Assembly (NCBI GenBank): GCA_949282725.1
Contig: CASDPP010000001.1
Coordinates: forward strand, 186,001-250,000
Source of the DNA: an uncultured Mycoplasmataceae bacterium
Lineage (GTDB): Bacteria > Bacillota_I > Bacilli_A > Mycoplasmatales > Mycoplasmoidaceae
Direction: 5' to 3'
Length of the DNA: 64,000 nt
Below the pieces are notes generated by a model, which ran no database searches, was not told where the DNA came from, and saw nothing but the letters and a program-made list of their open reading frames with translations. Positions 12,405 to 21,366 of this stretch are shown piece after piece (positions within the stretch are counted from its first letter, which is position 1; each line of letters starts with the position of its first letter). The position numbers were made by a program, and so were the translations under genes.

Positions 12405-14172
12405 AGTTTTCTAATTGTTTTTCAGCATAAGACATTTTTTTAAATGTTGAAGGAATACAAATTTTTTGAGTAACAAACGCTTTTTTGTCACGATCATAAA
12501 ATCTTATTGTATATCTTATTTTTCCTAAGAATTTATACAAGTAAGTTATTGAAATTGTTTGAACAATGATTCCAGCCATTGATGTATTTAAAGGATTTGT
12601 TCCGACAAATATATAGGTGTTTTGATTTTGTACCGCGATTGCATACATAATACTTGAAGCGATCGGAAATGTTAAACATCCTTGAATAAGGGCAACTATA
12701 TTAGCTAATCACATTTGATTTGTTGCTTGGAATATCAATAAACCACCAATTGTTAAAGAAACCATTGGAATGAATAAGGCTTGAATTGTTAAATAATTTC
12801 TCATGTCTCCTTGAGTTGATTGAGGAAGATCGAATAATTTAATTAATCATGTACCCATGAATGTTGCTAAAGAAACATAAACAATTATTGCATATATAAA
12901 TGAAACAAGAATTGAATATCAATAGATTGTTCTAATTCTTTGAAATTTAGATCTTGCATAGTTATATGCAACAAATCCTCTTACTCCATCTGCAATACCG
13001 AAAATGGCATAGAAAAATAATGATGTTATTGGTCAAACAGCCCCTGATAGCTCTTGTCAATATTGCCCTCCGCCTTGACTTGGTACATGATCAGCCACAT
13101 CTGCAAGTTTACTAATAAAAACCGCATTAGCAATATTGTTTGCTAAATTTCTTAAAAAAACAGAAATTCCTAAAATAATTACAGGAACTAATATTGTAAA
13201 TGAAATTTTAATAGGTGAATCTGGTAAAAGAATCCGGTATTTCATTCAAGTTTGGTTTTTTCTTGATAAATATAAAATATATGTGGCATAAACAATAACG
13301 TTTACACTTCATCCTGTAAGGGTAGCTAAACCTCCACCCATCATTCCTGCATGGGCAAATGAAATATAAATTCAATCAAAAATAACATTTAAAATGTTAC
13401 ATCCCACTTCAGCTGTAGTAATAAATAATAATTTACCTTCAGCTCTAACCATAAATGAAAAATACAAAATAAATACATTTAAAATTGAGCTTCAACATAA
13501 AATGTCTAAAAATTCATGACTTCAAGCAATTTGTGTTGCTCTACCTATTTTAAAATATTCATTGATATCACTTAATTCTTGATCTGACAATGTTGTCTTT
13601 CCTGGCTCGATAACAATTTGATTACCAGCTAAGGAACTTAATAATGCATTATTAATACTAGCAAAAACAAATGAAGATAATAAACCAATAAAAATAGCAC
13701 AATAGAATGTTGTTTTTCATATTTGGTTTGCTTTATCTTTATTGTTCTTTGCAATACATTGACCATATAAAGTACCCGCTCCAACAGCAGCAATATTTGG
13801 AACAGCATTAATAATATTCATTATTGGACATGTAATTGCTACAGCACTTTTTACAATTGAAGCGGTATCCATTAATGAATAATTTGATCCTAAATCTGTA
13901 TTTAATTTTTTAAGTAAATCAATAATATAGTTTTCTAGTCCTTCTCCATGGATGCTAAAATTTCCTGAATCATATATGTGTAAAAAATCATGATAAGGAT
14001 CTTTAGGAACTAAAGTTGTTAATAAAAGTTGATCAGCAAAAACATAAATACCACTCATTAAAGATATTAATAAACCAGGTATTGCTACAATTAAAACTGT
14101 TTTAAAAATATTTTTATTAGCGTATAGTTTATGTGCTCTTAATTCTTTGCTTATAAACTTTTGTTCTTTCAT
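12397..14172 (-). CDS. MATE-family efflux transporter (large mollicute type)
   Basis: A 591-residue polytopic protein, longer than the usual 440-480 aa of MATE transporters. The first helix region reads VLIVAIPGLLISLMSGIYVFADQ, the normal MATE start. The extra length lies mainly in a loop after helix 1 (residues about 50-105) and a C-terminal tail. Later blocks such as AVPNIAAVGAGTLYGQ and the second bundle (about 330-560) follow the two-fold MATE repeat. MATE carriers export cationic drugs or metabolites in exchange for Na+ or H+. Many Trp are TGA. The gene stands between the tRNA cluster and a convergent acyltransferase with which it overlaps by 8 nt. Confidence 0.85.
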
Positions 14173-14214
14173 TTTTAAATAAAAAAATCAACCAACGGTT
14201 GATGTGATTTCAAA

Positions 14215-14288
14215 TGGAGCGGGTAATGAGAATCGAACTCACATTAATAGCTTGGAAGGCTATAGTTCTGCCATTGAACTATACCCGC
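14215..14288 (-). tRNA. trnG: tRNA-Gly(UCC)
   Basis: On the minus strand the acceptor GCGGGTA pairs with TACCCGC, discriminator T, encoded CCA. The anticodon TCC is in the loop CTTCCAA. It is the last of five tRNAs transcribed toward the MATE gene. Confidence 0.95.
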
Positions 14289-14290
14289 AA

Positions 14291-14376
14291 TGGTGCTGAA
14301 AGAGGGACTTGAACCCTCACGGTGTTGCCACCACAGGATTTTAAGTCCTGTGCGTCTACCATTCCGCCACTTCAGC
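14291..14376 (-). tRNA. trnL: tRNA-Leu(UAA)
   Basis: An 86-nt class II tRNA. The minus-strand acceptor GCTGAAG pairs with TTTCAGC (one G-T wobble), discriminator A, encoded CCA. The anticodon TAA lies in the loop CTTAAAA and the T-arm is GGGTTCAAGTCCC. Confidence 0.95.
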
Positions 14377-14380
14377 ATAA

Positions 14381-14455
14381 TGGTGTCCCACCGGAGAATC
14401 GAACTCCGGACCCCTTCATTAAAAGTGAAATGCTCTACCGCTGAGCTAGTGGGAC
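14381..14455 (-). tRNA. trnK: tRNA-Lys(UUU)
   Basis: The minus-strand acceptor GTCCCAC pairs with GTGGGAC, discriminator A, encoded CCA. The anticodon TTT lies in the loop CTTTTAA, with a normal D-arm (GCTC...GAGC) and T-arm. Confidence 0.95.
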
Positions 14456-14458
14456 GTT

Positions 14459-14533
14459 TGGCTGGGTAGGTTGGATTCGAACCAACGCATGTCAGAATCA
14501 AAATCTGATGCCTTACCGCTTGGCTACAACCCA
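14459..14533 (-). tRNA. trnQ: tRNA-Gln(UUG)
   Basis: The minus-strand acceptor TGGGTTG pairs with CTACCCA except for a T-T mismatch at the sixth pair; discriminator G, encoded CCA. The anticodon TTG lies in the loop TTTTGAT. It is separated from tRNA-Lys by only 3 nt. Confidence 0.94.
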
Positions 14534-14538
14534 ACACA

Positions 14539-14623
14539 TGGTGGACGGAAGTGGATTCGAACCACTGAAACCTAAGGTGGCTGATTTACAGTCAGCTGCG
14601 TTTGGCCACTTCGCTATCCGTCC
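14539..14623 (-). tRNA. trnY: tRNA-Tyr(GUA)
   Basis: An 85-nt class II tRNA. The minus-strand acceptor GGACGGA pairs with TTCCGTCC bases, discriminator A, encoded CCA. The anticodon GTA is within CTGTAAA. It is first in the five-tRNA minus-strand cluster; the roughly 100 nt upstream to the divergent tRNA-Gly hold both promoters. Confidence 0.95.
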
Positions 14624-14709
14624 GTTATAAGTAACCTTTTTATATTATATAAGTTTTTTAAAATAATAAAAAAAATATTGATATTTTTCCATTTAGTTAA
14701 TTTAATAAG

Positions 14710-14715
14710 TATAAT
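14710..14715 (+). promoter_or_regulatory. -10 box for tRNA-Gly(GCC)
   Basis: TATAAT ends 10 nt before the mature 5' end of the plus-strand tRNA-Gly, at the expected distance for a start a few bases upstream of the tRNA. Confidence 0.55.
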
Positions 14716-14725
14716 ATTGATACAT

Positions 14726-14799
14726 GCAGATGTAGTTCAATGGTAGAATGTGACCTTGCCAAGGTCAAAACGCGAGTTCGATTCTCGTCATCTGCTCCA
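14726..14799 (+). tRNA. trnG: tRNA-Gly(GCC)
   Basis: The acceptor GCAGATG pairs with CATCTGC, discriminator T, encoded CCA. The anticodon GCC lies in the loop TTGCCAA. With tRNA-Gly(UCC) 440 bp away on the other strand, this is the second glycine isoacceptor in the window. Confidence 0.95.
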
Positions 14800-14810
14800 T
14801 ATATGAAACT

Positions 14811-14838
14811 AAAGTCCTTATAAAATAGGACTTTTTGT
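14811..14838 (+). terminator. Intrinsic terminator of tRNA-Gly
   Basis: An 8-bp stem AAAGTCCT / AGGACTTT with an 8-nt loop is followed by T-rich sequence, 11 nt after the tRNA. It separates the tRNA from the dnaJ control region. Confidence 0.75.
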
Positions 14839-14862
14839 TTTTTTATATATTAGATTTATAAA

Positions 14863-14889
14863 TTAGCACTTTTAATAGTTAATTGCTAA
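14863..14889 (+). promoter_or_regulatory. CIRCE operator (HrcA site) upstream of dnaJ
   Basis: TTAGCACTT, nine spacer bases, then AATTGCTAA. This matches the CIRCE consensus TTAGCACTC-N9-GAGTGCTAA at 15 of 18 arm positions, with exact 9-9-9 geometry. It lies 9 nt before the TATAAT (14899-14904) of dnaJ. CIRCE is the binding site of the heat-shock repressor HrcA, so dnaJ (and probably grpE) should be heat induced. hrcA itself is not in the window. Confidence 0.85.
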
Positions 14890-14898
14890 AATATGTGT

Positions 14899-14904
14899 TA
14901 TAAT
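14899..14904 (+). promoter_or_regulatory. -10 box of dnaJ, implying a leaderless start
   Basis: TATAAT ends 6 nt before the dnaJ ATG at 14911. With the usual 6-7 nt from -10 to transcription start, the A of ATG would be +1. An in-frame ATG at 14893 lies upstream of this box and so cannot be the start of this transcript. Confidence 0.65.
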
Positions 14905-14910
14905 AGTTTT

Positions 14911-16098
14911 ATGCCTAAAAATAAACGTGATTATTATGAAGTTTTAAATATTTCTCGTTCTGCTACAGCGGATGAAATTAAAAAGGCTTTTAGAAAATTA
15001 GCGATGAAATATCATCCTGATCGTAACAAAGAACCTGATGCTGAAGAGAAATTTAAAGAAATAAATGAAGCATATGAAGTATTAAGTGATCCACAAAAAA
15101 GACAAACTTATGATGCATATGGATTTGACGGTTTAAACAGTAACGGATTTACCGGCGGAAGAAATCCATTTGATATATTTAATGAATTTTTTGGTGGTCA
15201 AGGAACTAATGTTAATTTTGGTGGTGATTTTGGTGATAACATTGAAGATTTCATATCTGGAATTTTTGGTGGTAGAAGATCTAGAGGCAAAAAACAAACT
15301 AACACTGTTCCATATGATCTAGATATTCATGCCCAATTAAAAATAAGTTTTTTACAATCAATTGAAGGAATTAAAAAAAAAGTAAGTTTAAATGTAAAAA
15401 AAACTTGTGATCATTGTCATGGTAAAGGATATGAAAAAGATTCAGATGTATCTACATGTACAAATTGTAATGGTACAGGCTTTGTTATTAAACAACAACG
15501 TTCTTTTTTAGGAATAATGCAAACTCAATCTGTTTGTCCTAAATGTAATGGTACAGGTAAAATCATTAGTAAAAAATGTCCTAAATGTAATGGAAAAAAA
15601 TATATTGATAAAACAATTGATATTGATTTAGAAATCAAACCGGGAATTAATTCAGGTGAAGTATTAGTCTTTGAAGGTAAAGGTAACTCATTTGGCACAA
15701 ATATAGGAAATTTGTATATTGAAGTCCTAGTAGAAGAAAGTAATTTCTTTAGGAGAAGAAATAATGATATTTATACAAACGCTTATGTCGATCCACTTTT
15801 AGCCATTACAGGTGGAACGATTCAAATTCCAACACCTTATGGATTAAAAGAAATTAAAATAGCACCAGGAACAGGCAACGGAGAACAAATAACAGTTTCT
15901 GGATTAGGAGTTAAAAATTCATATAAAACTTTTTTAAACAGACACGGGGATTTAATAGTAAATATAGTTTATACTAAACCAGCTAGATATACAAAAGAAG
16001 AAATCAATAAATTAAAAGAATTTATTAAAAAAGATAATGTTGAAACTAATTCGTACATTCAAAAATTTACAAAGTATTATAACGATAGCAAAAAATAG
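14911..16098 (+). CDS. dnaJ: Chaperone protein DnaJ
   Basis: DnaJ is the Hsp40 co-chaperone that delivers unfolded proteins to DnaK and stimulates its ATPase. The 395-residue protein has the J domain with HPD at 35-37, a Gly/Phe-rich linker (about 70-125), and four zinc-binding CxxCxG repeats (CDHCHG, CTNCNG, CPKCNG, CPKCNG), then the C-terminal substrate-binding domains; it is a full type I DnaJ. I start at 14911 because [12 protein letters not shown] is the usual beginning and the promoter -10 lies just ahead. grpE follows 8 nt later. dnaK and hrcA are not nearby, unlike the classical hrcA-grpE-dnaK-dnaJ order. Confidence 0.96.
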   Translation: MPKNKRDYYEVLNISRSATADEIKKAFRKLAMKYHPDRNKEPDAEEKFKEINEAYEVLSDPQKRQTYDAYGFDGLNSNGFTGGRNPFDIFNEFFGGQGTNVNFGGDFGDNIEDFISGIFGGRRSRGKKQTNTVPYDLDIHAQLKISFLQSIEGIKKKVSLNVKKTCDHCHGKGYEKDSDVSTCTNCNGTGFVIKQQRSFLGIMQTQSVCPKCNGTGKIISKKCPKCNGKKYIDKTIDIDLEIKPGINSGEVLVFEGKGNSFGTNIGNLYIEVLVEESNFFRRRNNDIYTNAYVDPLLAITGGTIQIPTPYGLKEIKIAPGTGNGEQITVSGLGVKNSYKTFLNRHGDLIVNIVYTKPARYTKEEINKLKEFIKKDNVETNSYIQKFTKYYNDSKK

Positions 16099-16106
16099 GA
16101 GGAAAT

Positions 16107-16697
16107 ATGTCAAATAAAGAAAAACAAAAAGTAGAACAAAAAAATCAAATAAAACATCAAACCAACGAAGAAATTATTTCGTTAAAAAAAGAAATTGATG
16201 AACTACGTAAAAAAAACGAATCATTAGTTGATGAAATTAATAAGATGAATCAAAATTATGTAGAAAAAATTAACAAAAAAGCAATTGAAGCAAAAGCTAT
16301 TGTTGATGCTAAAATTAAAGAGTTTGAGCAAAAACAAAAAACAGAAATTGAACAAATAAAGAAATTTGCATTTAAACCATATGCATTAGAATTAATTGAT
16401 GTTGTAAATCAACTAGAGAGCGTTTTGTCATTTGAACCTTCAGATCCTAAAATAAAAAATTATCAAGTTGGTTTTAAGATGTATTTATCAATGCTAAAAA
16501 ACATTTTAGAAAAAGGATGTATTAAAGAAATTCCAATAGCAATCGGTGATGAATTTAACCCTGAATATATGGAATGTTTTGAAACACAACAAAGTGCTGA
16601 ATTAGAAGATAATAAAGTAGTAAAAATTATTAAAAAAGGCTATAAAATTCATGACATCTTACTTTCTCCTGCTCTTGTTGTTGTTTGCAAGAAATAA
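16107..16697 (+). CDS. grpE: Nucleotide exchange factor GrpE
   Basis: GrpE releases ADP from DnaK and completes the DnaK-DnaJ cycle. It has 196 aa: a long charged N-terminal coiled coil (about 1-95) and the C-terminal beta domain with GDEFNPEYMECFET, matching the family's GxxFDPxxHEA region. A strong Shine-Dalgarno (AGGAGG) ends 5 nt before the ATG, one of the few clear ones in the window. It is probably co-transcribed with dnaJ from the CIRCE-controlled promoter. Confidence 0.93.
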   Translation: MSNKEKQKVEQKNQIKHQTNEEIISLKKEIDELRKKNESLVDEINKMNQNYVEKINKKAIEAKAIVDAKIKEFEQKQKTEIEQIKKFAFKPYALELIDVVNQLESVLSFEPSDPKIKNYQVGFKMYLSMLKNILEKGCIKEIPIAIGDEFNPEYMECFETQQSAELEDNKVVKIIKKGYKIHDILLSPALVVVCKK

Positions 16698-16708
16698 TAT
16701 TTATCCAT

Positions 16709-16714
16709 TATAAT
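16709..16714 (+). promoter_or_regulatory. -10 box of the DJ-1 gene, leaderless spacing
   Basis: TATAAT ends 6 nt before the ATG at 16721, the same spacing as at dnaJ, and no ribosome-binding site fits between them. Confidence 0.6.
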
Positions 16715-16720
16715 ATTATT

Positions 16721-17284
16721 ATGAAAAGAATATGCATTATTTTAGCTAACGGTAGCGAAGACATGGAGGTAGTAATTCCTTATGATTTATGAAATCGTGC
16801 AGGATTAATTGTAAAACTTTTATCAATTCATAAAAAGAAAAATGTTTCATTGGCTCATGGGACAAAAATCATATCACACGAATTATTAGCAAATGAAAAC
16901 CTTTCTAAATATAATGGGATTTATATTCCTGGAGGATTAGAAGGTGTAAAAAACATTTTAAATCCCCAATTAGCACAAAAACTTCATACACACATCAAAA
17001 ATAACTATCAAAAACAAAATATTACTTTCATAAGCATTTGTGCCGGATCTACTGTTTTTAGTGAATTAGGACTTCCGGAAACAATAAAGATGACATGTTA
17101 TCCTGGTTTTGAAAAACATTTGGGTAAATCCTATGTAAAAAAAGATGTAGTTGTAAATAAAAACTTTATTACTGCTACAGGGCCAGCGAAAGCTTTTGAT
17201 TTAGCATTAGCTGTGATTAAAAAATTTGTATCACCAAACAAAGCAAAAGAAATAGCAAAAAATATACTTAAAGATTATAAATAA
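16721..17284 (+). CDS. DJ-1/PfpI family protein
   Basis: A 187-residue class I glutamine-amidotransferase-like protein of the DJ-1/PfpI family. The nucleophilic Cys107 is in ISICAGS, and Glu16 matches the conserved acidic residue that tunes the cysteine in DJ-1. Family roles include glyoxalase III/deglycase-like chemistry and oxidative stress response; the older name ThiJ is misleading because no thiamine genes are present. It lies after dnaJ-grpE but has its own promoter box. One TGA Trp occurs near residue 24. Confidence 0.85.
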
Positions 17285-17305
17285 TTAAATAAGAAGGAGA
17301 AAAAT

Positions 17306-17602
17306 ATGACAAACACTATTAGATGAAAAGGATGTAACAAAAATGATTCAATTGCTTCATACATAGATGAAAAAATTGAAAAATTCTCAAAATTTCATTT
17401 TGTGATGCCAAATGTGAAAACAGAAGTTGTTTTTTATCCAAAACAACAAAGTTATACAGTGAGAATGAATGTTTCTGTTAAAACAAGAGGGCTTTTAAGA
17501 GCAGAAGGAACAGGCAATGAAGTTACGGCTGCTATTAATTTTTGTGTTGATAAAATAATTGACCAACTAAGAAGAGTGAAAACTCAATTTAAAGATAATT
17601 AA
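17306..17602 (+). CDS. hpf: Ribosome hibernation promoting factor, short form
   Basis: A 98-residue HPF/RaiA-type protein that binds the decoding channel of idle ribosomes and blocks translation. The beta-alpha-beta-beta-beta-alpha pattern is visible, with the family-like TVRMNVSVKTRGLLRAEGTG strand pair and a final basic helix. It lacks the C-terminal dimerisation domain of long HPF. The start at 17306 follows a good Shine-Dalgarno (AAGGAG); an internal Met at 17402 would delete the first strand and helix. One TGA Trp lies at residue 7. Its stop is 2 nt from the lacB stop on the opposite strand. Confidence 0.8.
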
Positions 17603-17604
17603 TT

Positions 17605-18156
17605 TTACTTTTTAAATGTTTTAGGAATTGGAATTTTTTCTTGTTTAACATTTTTTGTATATTTTCCTGTTTCCCATTTTTTTATTAATGGCATGAAAAA
17701 ATCTGATTGATGATTTTTGTTTTGAATAACAGCATCAATTTTTTTAATTTCATCTTTATGACTACCATCATATCTTTTATTAACAAAAGTTAAAACTATT
17801 TCAGTAATTAAATCTATCCCTAAAACTCGTGCACCAATACCAATTACATTAGCGTTATAGTATTTTTTAGCTATTAATGCTGTTGAAACACTTTCTGCTA
17901 AACAAGCTCTTACACCTTGAACCTTATTGGCTGCATTAGTAATACCAATTCCTGAACCACATAACACAATGCCAAAAACCGCTTTTTTAGTCGCTACTTG
18001 TCTACCAACTTCATATCCGTAAATTGGATAATGAGTAGAAGTATTTTCGTTATAAGTCCCACAATCAATAATTTCATATCCTTTTGATTCTAAAACTTTA
18101 ATTAATTGTGTTTTTGTTTGATATCCCGCATGATCACAACCGATCGCTATTTTCAT
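17605..18156 (-). CDS. lacB: LacB-like sugar-phosphate isomerase subunit (RpiB/LacAB family)
   Basis: 183 aa, Rossmann-like RpiB/LacAB fold. The CDHAG phosphate/substrate motif (7-11) and the catalytic Cys66 in LCGSGIG are intact, with the ANKV and NANVIGIGARV blocks. It resembles LacB more than RpiB in the THYPIYGYEVG segment and in the C-terminal extension ending DFFMPLIKKWETGKY, which mirrors LacB's FFxxFLEKWDRGEY. LacB and LacA together convert galactose-6-phosphate to tagatose-6-phosphate. The gene starts 2 nt after lacA. No lacC or lacD kinase/aldolase is seen nearby, so a ribose-5-phosphate isomerase role remains possible. Confidence 0.82.
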   Translation of the reverse strand: MKIAIGCDHAGYQTKTQLIKVLESKGYEIIDCGTYNENTSTHYPIYGYEVGRQVATKKAVFGIVLCGSGIGITNAANKVQGVRACLAESVSTALIAKKYYNANVIGIGARVLGIDLITEIVLTFVNKRYDGSHKDEIKKIDAVIQNKNHQSDFFMPLIKKWETGKYTKNVKQEKIPIPKTFKK

Positions 18157-18158
18157 AG

Positions 18159-18617
18159 TTATTTAGTTTTTTCCTTTCTTAAAATTTCACTTATCATGTC
18201 AAGTCTTACTACATGACGATTTCCTTCATAAAAATCTTCATAAAATGCTTTAATATAATTTTTCATTTCATCAATTGTACAAATTTTAGAACCAAATGTT
18301 AAAACGTTAGCATTATTATGTCTCATAGTCATATGAGCGTTATATTCATTATTTAACTGAGCAACCATTAAGTTTTTAAATTTTGACAAATACATAAACG
18401 AACAAATACCTCAATCATCAATTGCTATTGCTCTTGTAATAGTTTTTGAGTTAATTTTTTTCACTATTTCATTAGCATTTTCGATAATTGAATTAGCCTC
18501 ATTATTTTTATTACATAAAACAAAACGAGCTTTTGGGATAGAATATTTAGCCCAACTGATAATTTCTTTTGCAATATCTAGATTGTTTTTGTTTGAAATT
18601 ATTCCAATTTTTGTCAT
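18159..18617 (-). CDS. lacA: LacA-like sugar-phosphate isomerase subunit
   Basis: 152 aa, paralogous to LacB but without the active-site Cys. The region IAIDDWGICSFM aligns in form with LacA's IDxFGAGSFM, MRHNNANVLTFGS with RGHNNxRMITxGS, and EGNRHVVRLDMI with GGRHQIRVDML. This is the LacA signature rather than RpiB. One TGA (18411) supplies the Trp in DDWG. It is first in a two-gene unit with lacB and diverges from guaB, sharing an 89-bp promoter region. LacA needs LacB for activity, which supports a heteromeric enzyme. Confidence 0.8.
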
Positions 18618-18666
18618 ATTGTCAAAAATCTAATTATTATTTTTAAAATATCCTTATAAAATGTAT

Positions 18667-18699
18667 TATAATTCATAATAAATTATTTAATAATTTATT
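18667..18699 (+). promoter_or_regulatory. guaB promoter -10 and adjoining palindrome
   Basis: TATAAT at 18667-18672 is followed at 18677-18699 by a perfect 11-1-11 inverted repeat (AATAAATTATT, T, AATAATTTATT). The palindrome lies at the expected transcription start, 7 nt before the guaB ATG. It could be an operator or a 5' hairpin controlling the guaBA unit, or chance in A/T-only DNA. Confidence 0.4.
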
Positions 18700-18706
18700 T
18701 ATTAAT

Positions 18707-19843
18707 ATGAATTTAAAGAAAAAAGTTAAATCTGGATATACATTTGGTGATATTTTATTAATTCCTAAACATTCGAATGTAATTCCAAGTGATGTTAGTG
18801 TTAAAACAAAATTGTCTAGTAAAATTAATTTAAATATCCCTATTGTTTCTGCTGCAATGGATACAATTAGTGAAGATAAAATGGCTATTAGCATGGCACT
18901 AAATGGTGGTTTAGCTTTTATTCATAAAAACTTATCAATTCAAAAACAAAGTGAAATGGTAAGAAAAGTTAAAAAACACAAAATAAATTTTAAAAAATAT
19001 CCTGATGCTGCAATAGATAAAAAAAATCGTTTACTTGTTGGAGCTGCTATTTCTATCTCAAAAGATGCTTTAGATCGTGTAAAAGCTTTAGTTGAAGCAG
19101 AAGTAGATATTTTAACATTAGATAGTGCTCATGGAGATTCATATAATGTTGTTACTAAAATTAAAGAAATCAAAGCAAAATATCCAAACATTACATTAGT
19201 AGCTGGTAATATTGCTACTAAAAAAGCAGCGAAAAATTTAATTAAAGCAGGAGCTGATTGCTTAAAAGTTGGTATTGGTCCTGGTTCTATTTGTACAACA
19301 AGAATTATTTCTGGTGTTGGTGTTCCTCAATTAACTGCTGTGTTTGATGTCGTTTCATATGCAAAAAAGAAAAAAATCCCTGTAATTGCTGATGGAGGAA
19401 TTAAATATTCTGGTGATATTACAAAAGCTTTAGCAATTGGTGCTGATTGTGTTATGCTAGGAAGTATGCTAGCAGGAACGGATGAAACACCTGGAAAAGT
19501 TATAACAATTAAAGGAAAGAAATTTAAAAAATATGTCGGAATGGGATCATTAGCTGCTATGAATAGAGGATCGAGTGATCGTTATTTTCAAAACAACCAA
19601 GTGCCTTCTAAATTTGTACCTGAAGGAGTAGAAGCAAAGATGCTTTGTAAAGGACCGGTAGATAATGTTTTATATCAAATTATTGGTGGTTTAAAATCTG
19701 GAATGGGCTATTGTGGTGCAAAAGATATTAAAGAATTAAAGAAAAGATCTTCGTTTGTTTATATTAGTATTTCTGGATTTAACGAATCACATGTTCATGA
19801 TCTTGATATTACATTAAATTCACCTAACTATCATGGAAAATAA
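18707..19843 (+). CDS. guaB: IMP dehydrogenase lacking CBS domains
   Basis: GuaB oxidises IMP to XMP with NAD+, the committed step of GMP synthesis. At 378 aa it is about 110 residues shorter than the usual roughly 490 aa: the barrel runs directly through without the paired CBS (Bateman) regulatory domains. The catalytic Cys196 is in GSICTTR, and the IMP-phosphate loop [10 protein letters not shown] and the flap region (GSSDRYF) are present. guaA begins 11 nt before this gene ends, so they are translationally coupled. Loss of CBS domains suggests loss of nucleotide-sensing control. Confidence 0.95.
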   Translation: MNLKKKVKSGYTFGDILLIPKHSNVIPSDVSVKTKLSSKINLNIPIVSAAMDTISEDKMAISMALNGGLAFIHKNLSIQKQSEMVRKVKKHKINFKKYPDAAIDKKNRLLVGAAISISKDALDRVKALVEAEVDILTLDSAHGDSYNVVTKIKEIKAKYPNITLVAGNIATKKAAKNLIKAGADCLKVGIGPGSICTTRIISGVGVPQLTAVFDVVSYAKKKKIPVIADGGIKYSGDITKALAIGADCVMLGSMLAGTDETPGKVITIKGKKFKKYVGMGSLAAMNRGSSDRYFQNNQVPSKFVPEGVEAKMLCKGPVDNVLYQIIGGLKSGMGYCGAKDIKELKKRSSFVYISISGFNESHVHDLDITLNSPNYHGK

Positions 19844-21365
19844 AGTTATTGTTTTAGATTTTGGAAGTCAATATAATCAACTAATTGTTAGAAGAATTAG
19901 AGAATTAGGTGTTTACAGTGAGCTTTGTAGTCATAAAATATCAGCTCAAGAAATAAAAAAACAAAAAAATATTGTAGGAATAGTTTTATCTGGTGGTCCG
20001 AGTTCTGTATATGAAAAAAATGCAATGAAGATAGATAAAGCAATTTTTTCATTAAATATTCCTATTTTAGGAATATGTTACGGTATGCAATTAATATCTC
20101 ACATATTTGATGGAAAAGTACAAAAAATAAACCACCGTGAATACGGTTTTGCTTCATTAAATTTAAAAAACAAAAATCAATTAACAGATGATATTCCTAA
20201 ATCTTCACAAGTGTGAATGTCTCATACTGATCAAGTTGTTAAACTACCTAATGATTTTATTTGTTTAGGATCAACTAAAACATGTAATAATGCTGTTATT
20301 GCAAATAATAAAAAAAGAATTTTTGGTGTTCAGTTTCACCCTGAAGTGTCTCATACAAAATATGGAATGAAATTAATTAACAATTTCATATTTAAAATAT
20401 GTAATGCAAAAAAGCAATGAACTGTTTCAAAGTATATTGATAATCAAATTAAGAAAATTAAAGAAACGGTTGGAAAAGATAAAGTTATATGTGCTTTAAG
20501 TGGTGGGGTTGATTCAATGGTGGCAGCAACCTTAGTACATAAAGCAATTGGTAATCAATTAACTTGTGTTTTTGTAGATCATGGTTTATTAAGAAAAGAA
20601 GAGACTCAAAATGTTATCAAACAAGTAAGAAATAAATTAAAAATTAATTTAATCCCAATAAACGCATCAAAAATTTTCTTCACTGCACTTAAAAATGTTA
20701 CTGATCCTGAACGAAAAAGAAAAATTATTGGTAAACTATTTATTCAAGAATTTGAAAAACAAGCTAAAAAAATTAAAAACATTAAATGATTAGTTCAAGG
20801 AACTTTATATACAGATTTAATTGAATCTGGTACTAATTCAGCAAAAACTATTAAATCACATCACAATGTTGGTGGACTACCTAAAAAAATGTCATTTAAA
20901 CTTATTGAACCTTTAAATTCATTATTTAAAGATGAGGTAAGAAAACTTGGTTTAGAATTAGGTCTTTCAAAAGATATCGTCTATCGACAACCATTTCCTG
21001 GTCCGGGTTTAGCAATAAGAATTATTGGCGATATTACTTCTGAAAAAATTAAATTAGTTCAAGAATCTGATGCAATATTAAGAGAAGAAATAAAAAAAAC
21101 TAAATTAGATAATCAAATATGACAATACTTTACAGTTTTAACTAATCAAAAATCTGTTGGTGTTAAAGGTGATAATAGGTCTTATGAATATGTATTAGTA
21201 ATTAGAGCTGTTACTTCGGTGGATGGAATGACTGCAGATTACGCAAAAATACCTTATAATGTTTTAGACATTATATCATATCGTATTACAAATGAAATAG
21301 ATGGCATTAACCGTGTTGTTTATGATATAACATCAAAGCCACCAGCAACAATTGAATGAGAATAA
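19833..21365 (+). CDS. guaA: GMP synthase (glutamine-hydrolysing)
   Basis: GuaA converts XMP to GMP using glutamine and ATP. The 510 residues comprise a class I glutaminase domain with nucleophile Cys82 (GICYGMQ) and the QFHPEVSHT His/Glu pair, an ATP-pyrophosphatase domain with the SGGVDS P-loop, and the C-terminal dimerisation domain ending IEWE. Several TGA Trp codons lie in frame. It overlaps guaB by 11 nt, and the transporter gene starts 1 nt after its stop, forming a guaB-guaA-transporter unit closed by the 23160 terminator. Confidence 0.96.
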
Positions 21366-21366
21366 T

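Noticed and set aside
14893-14910. Earlier ATG for dnaJ (six extra residues)
   Set aside because: It lies within the promoter, before the TATAAT box, and the conserved DnaJ N-terminus begins at 14911.
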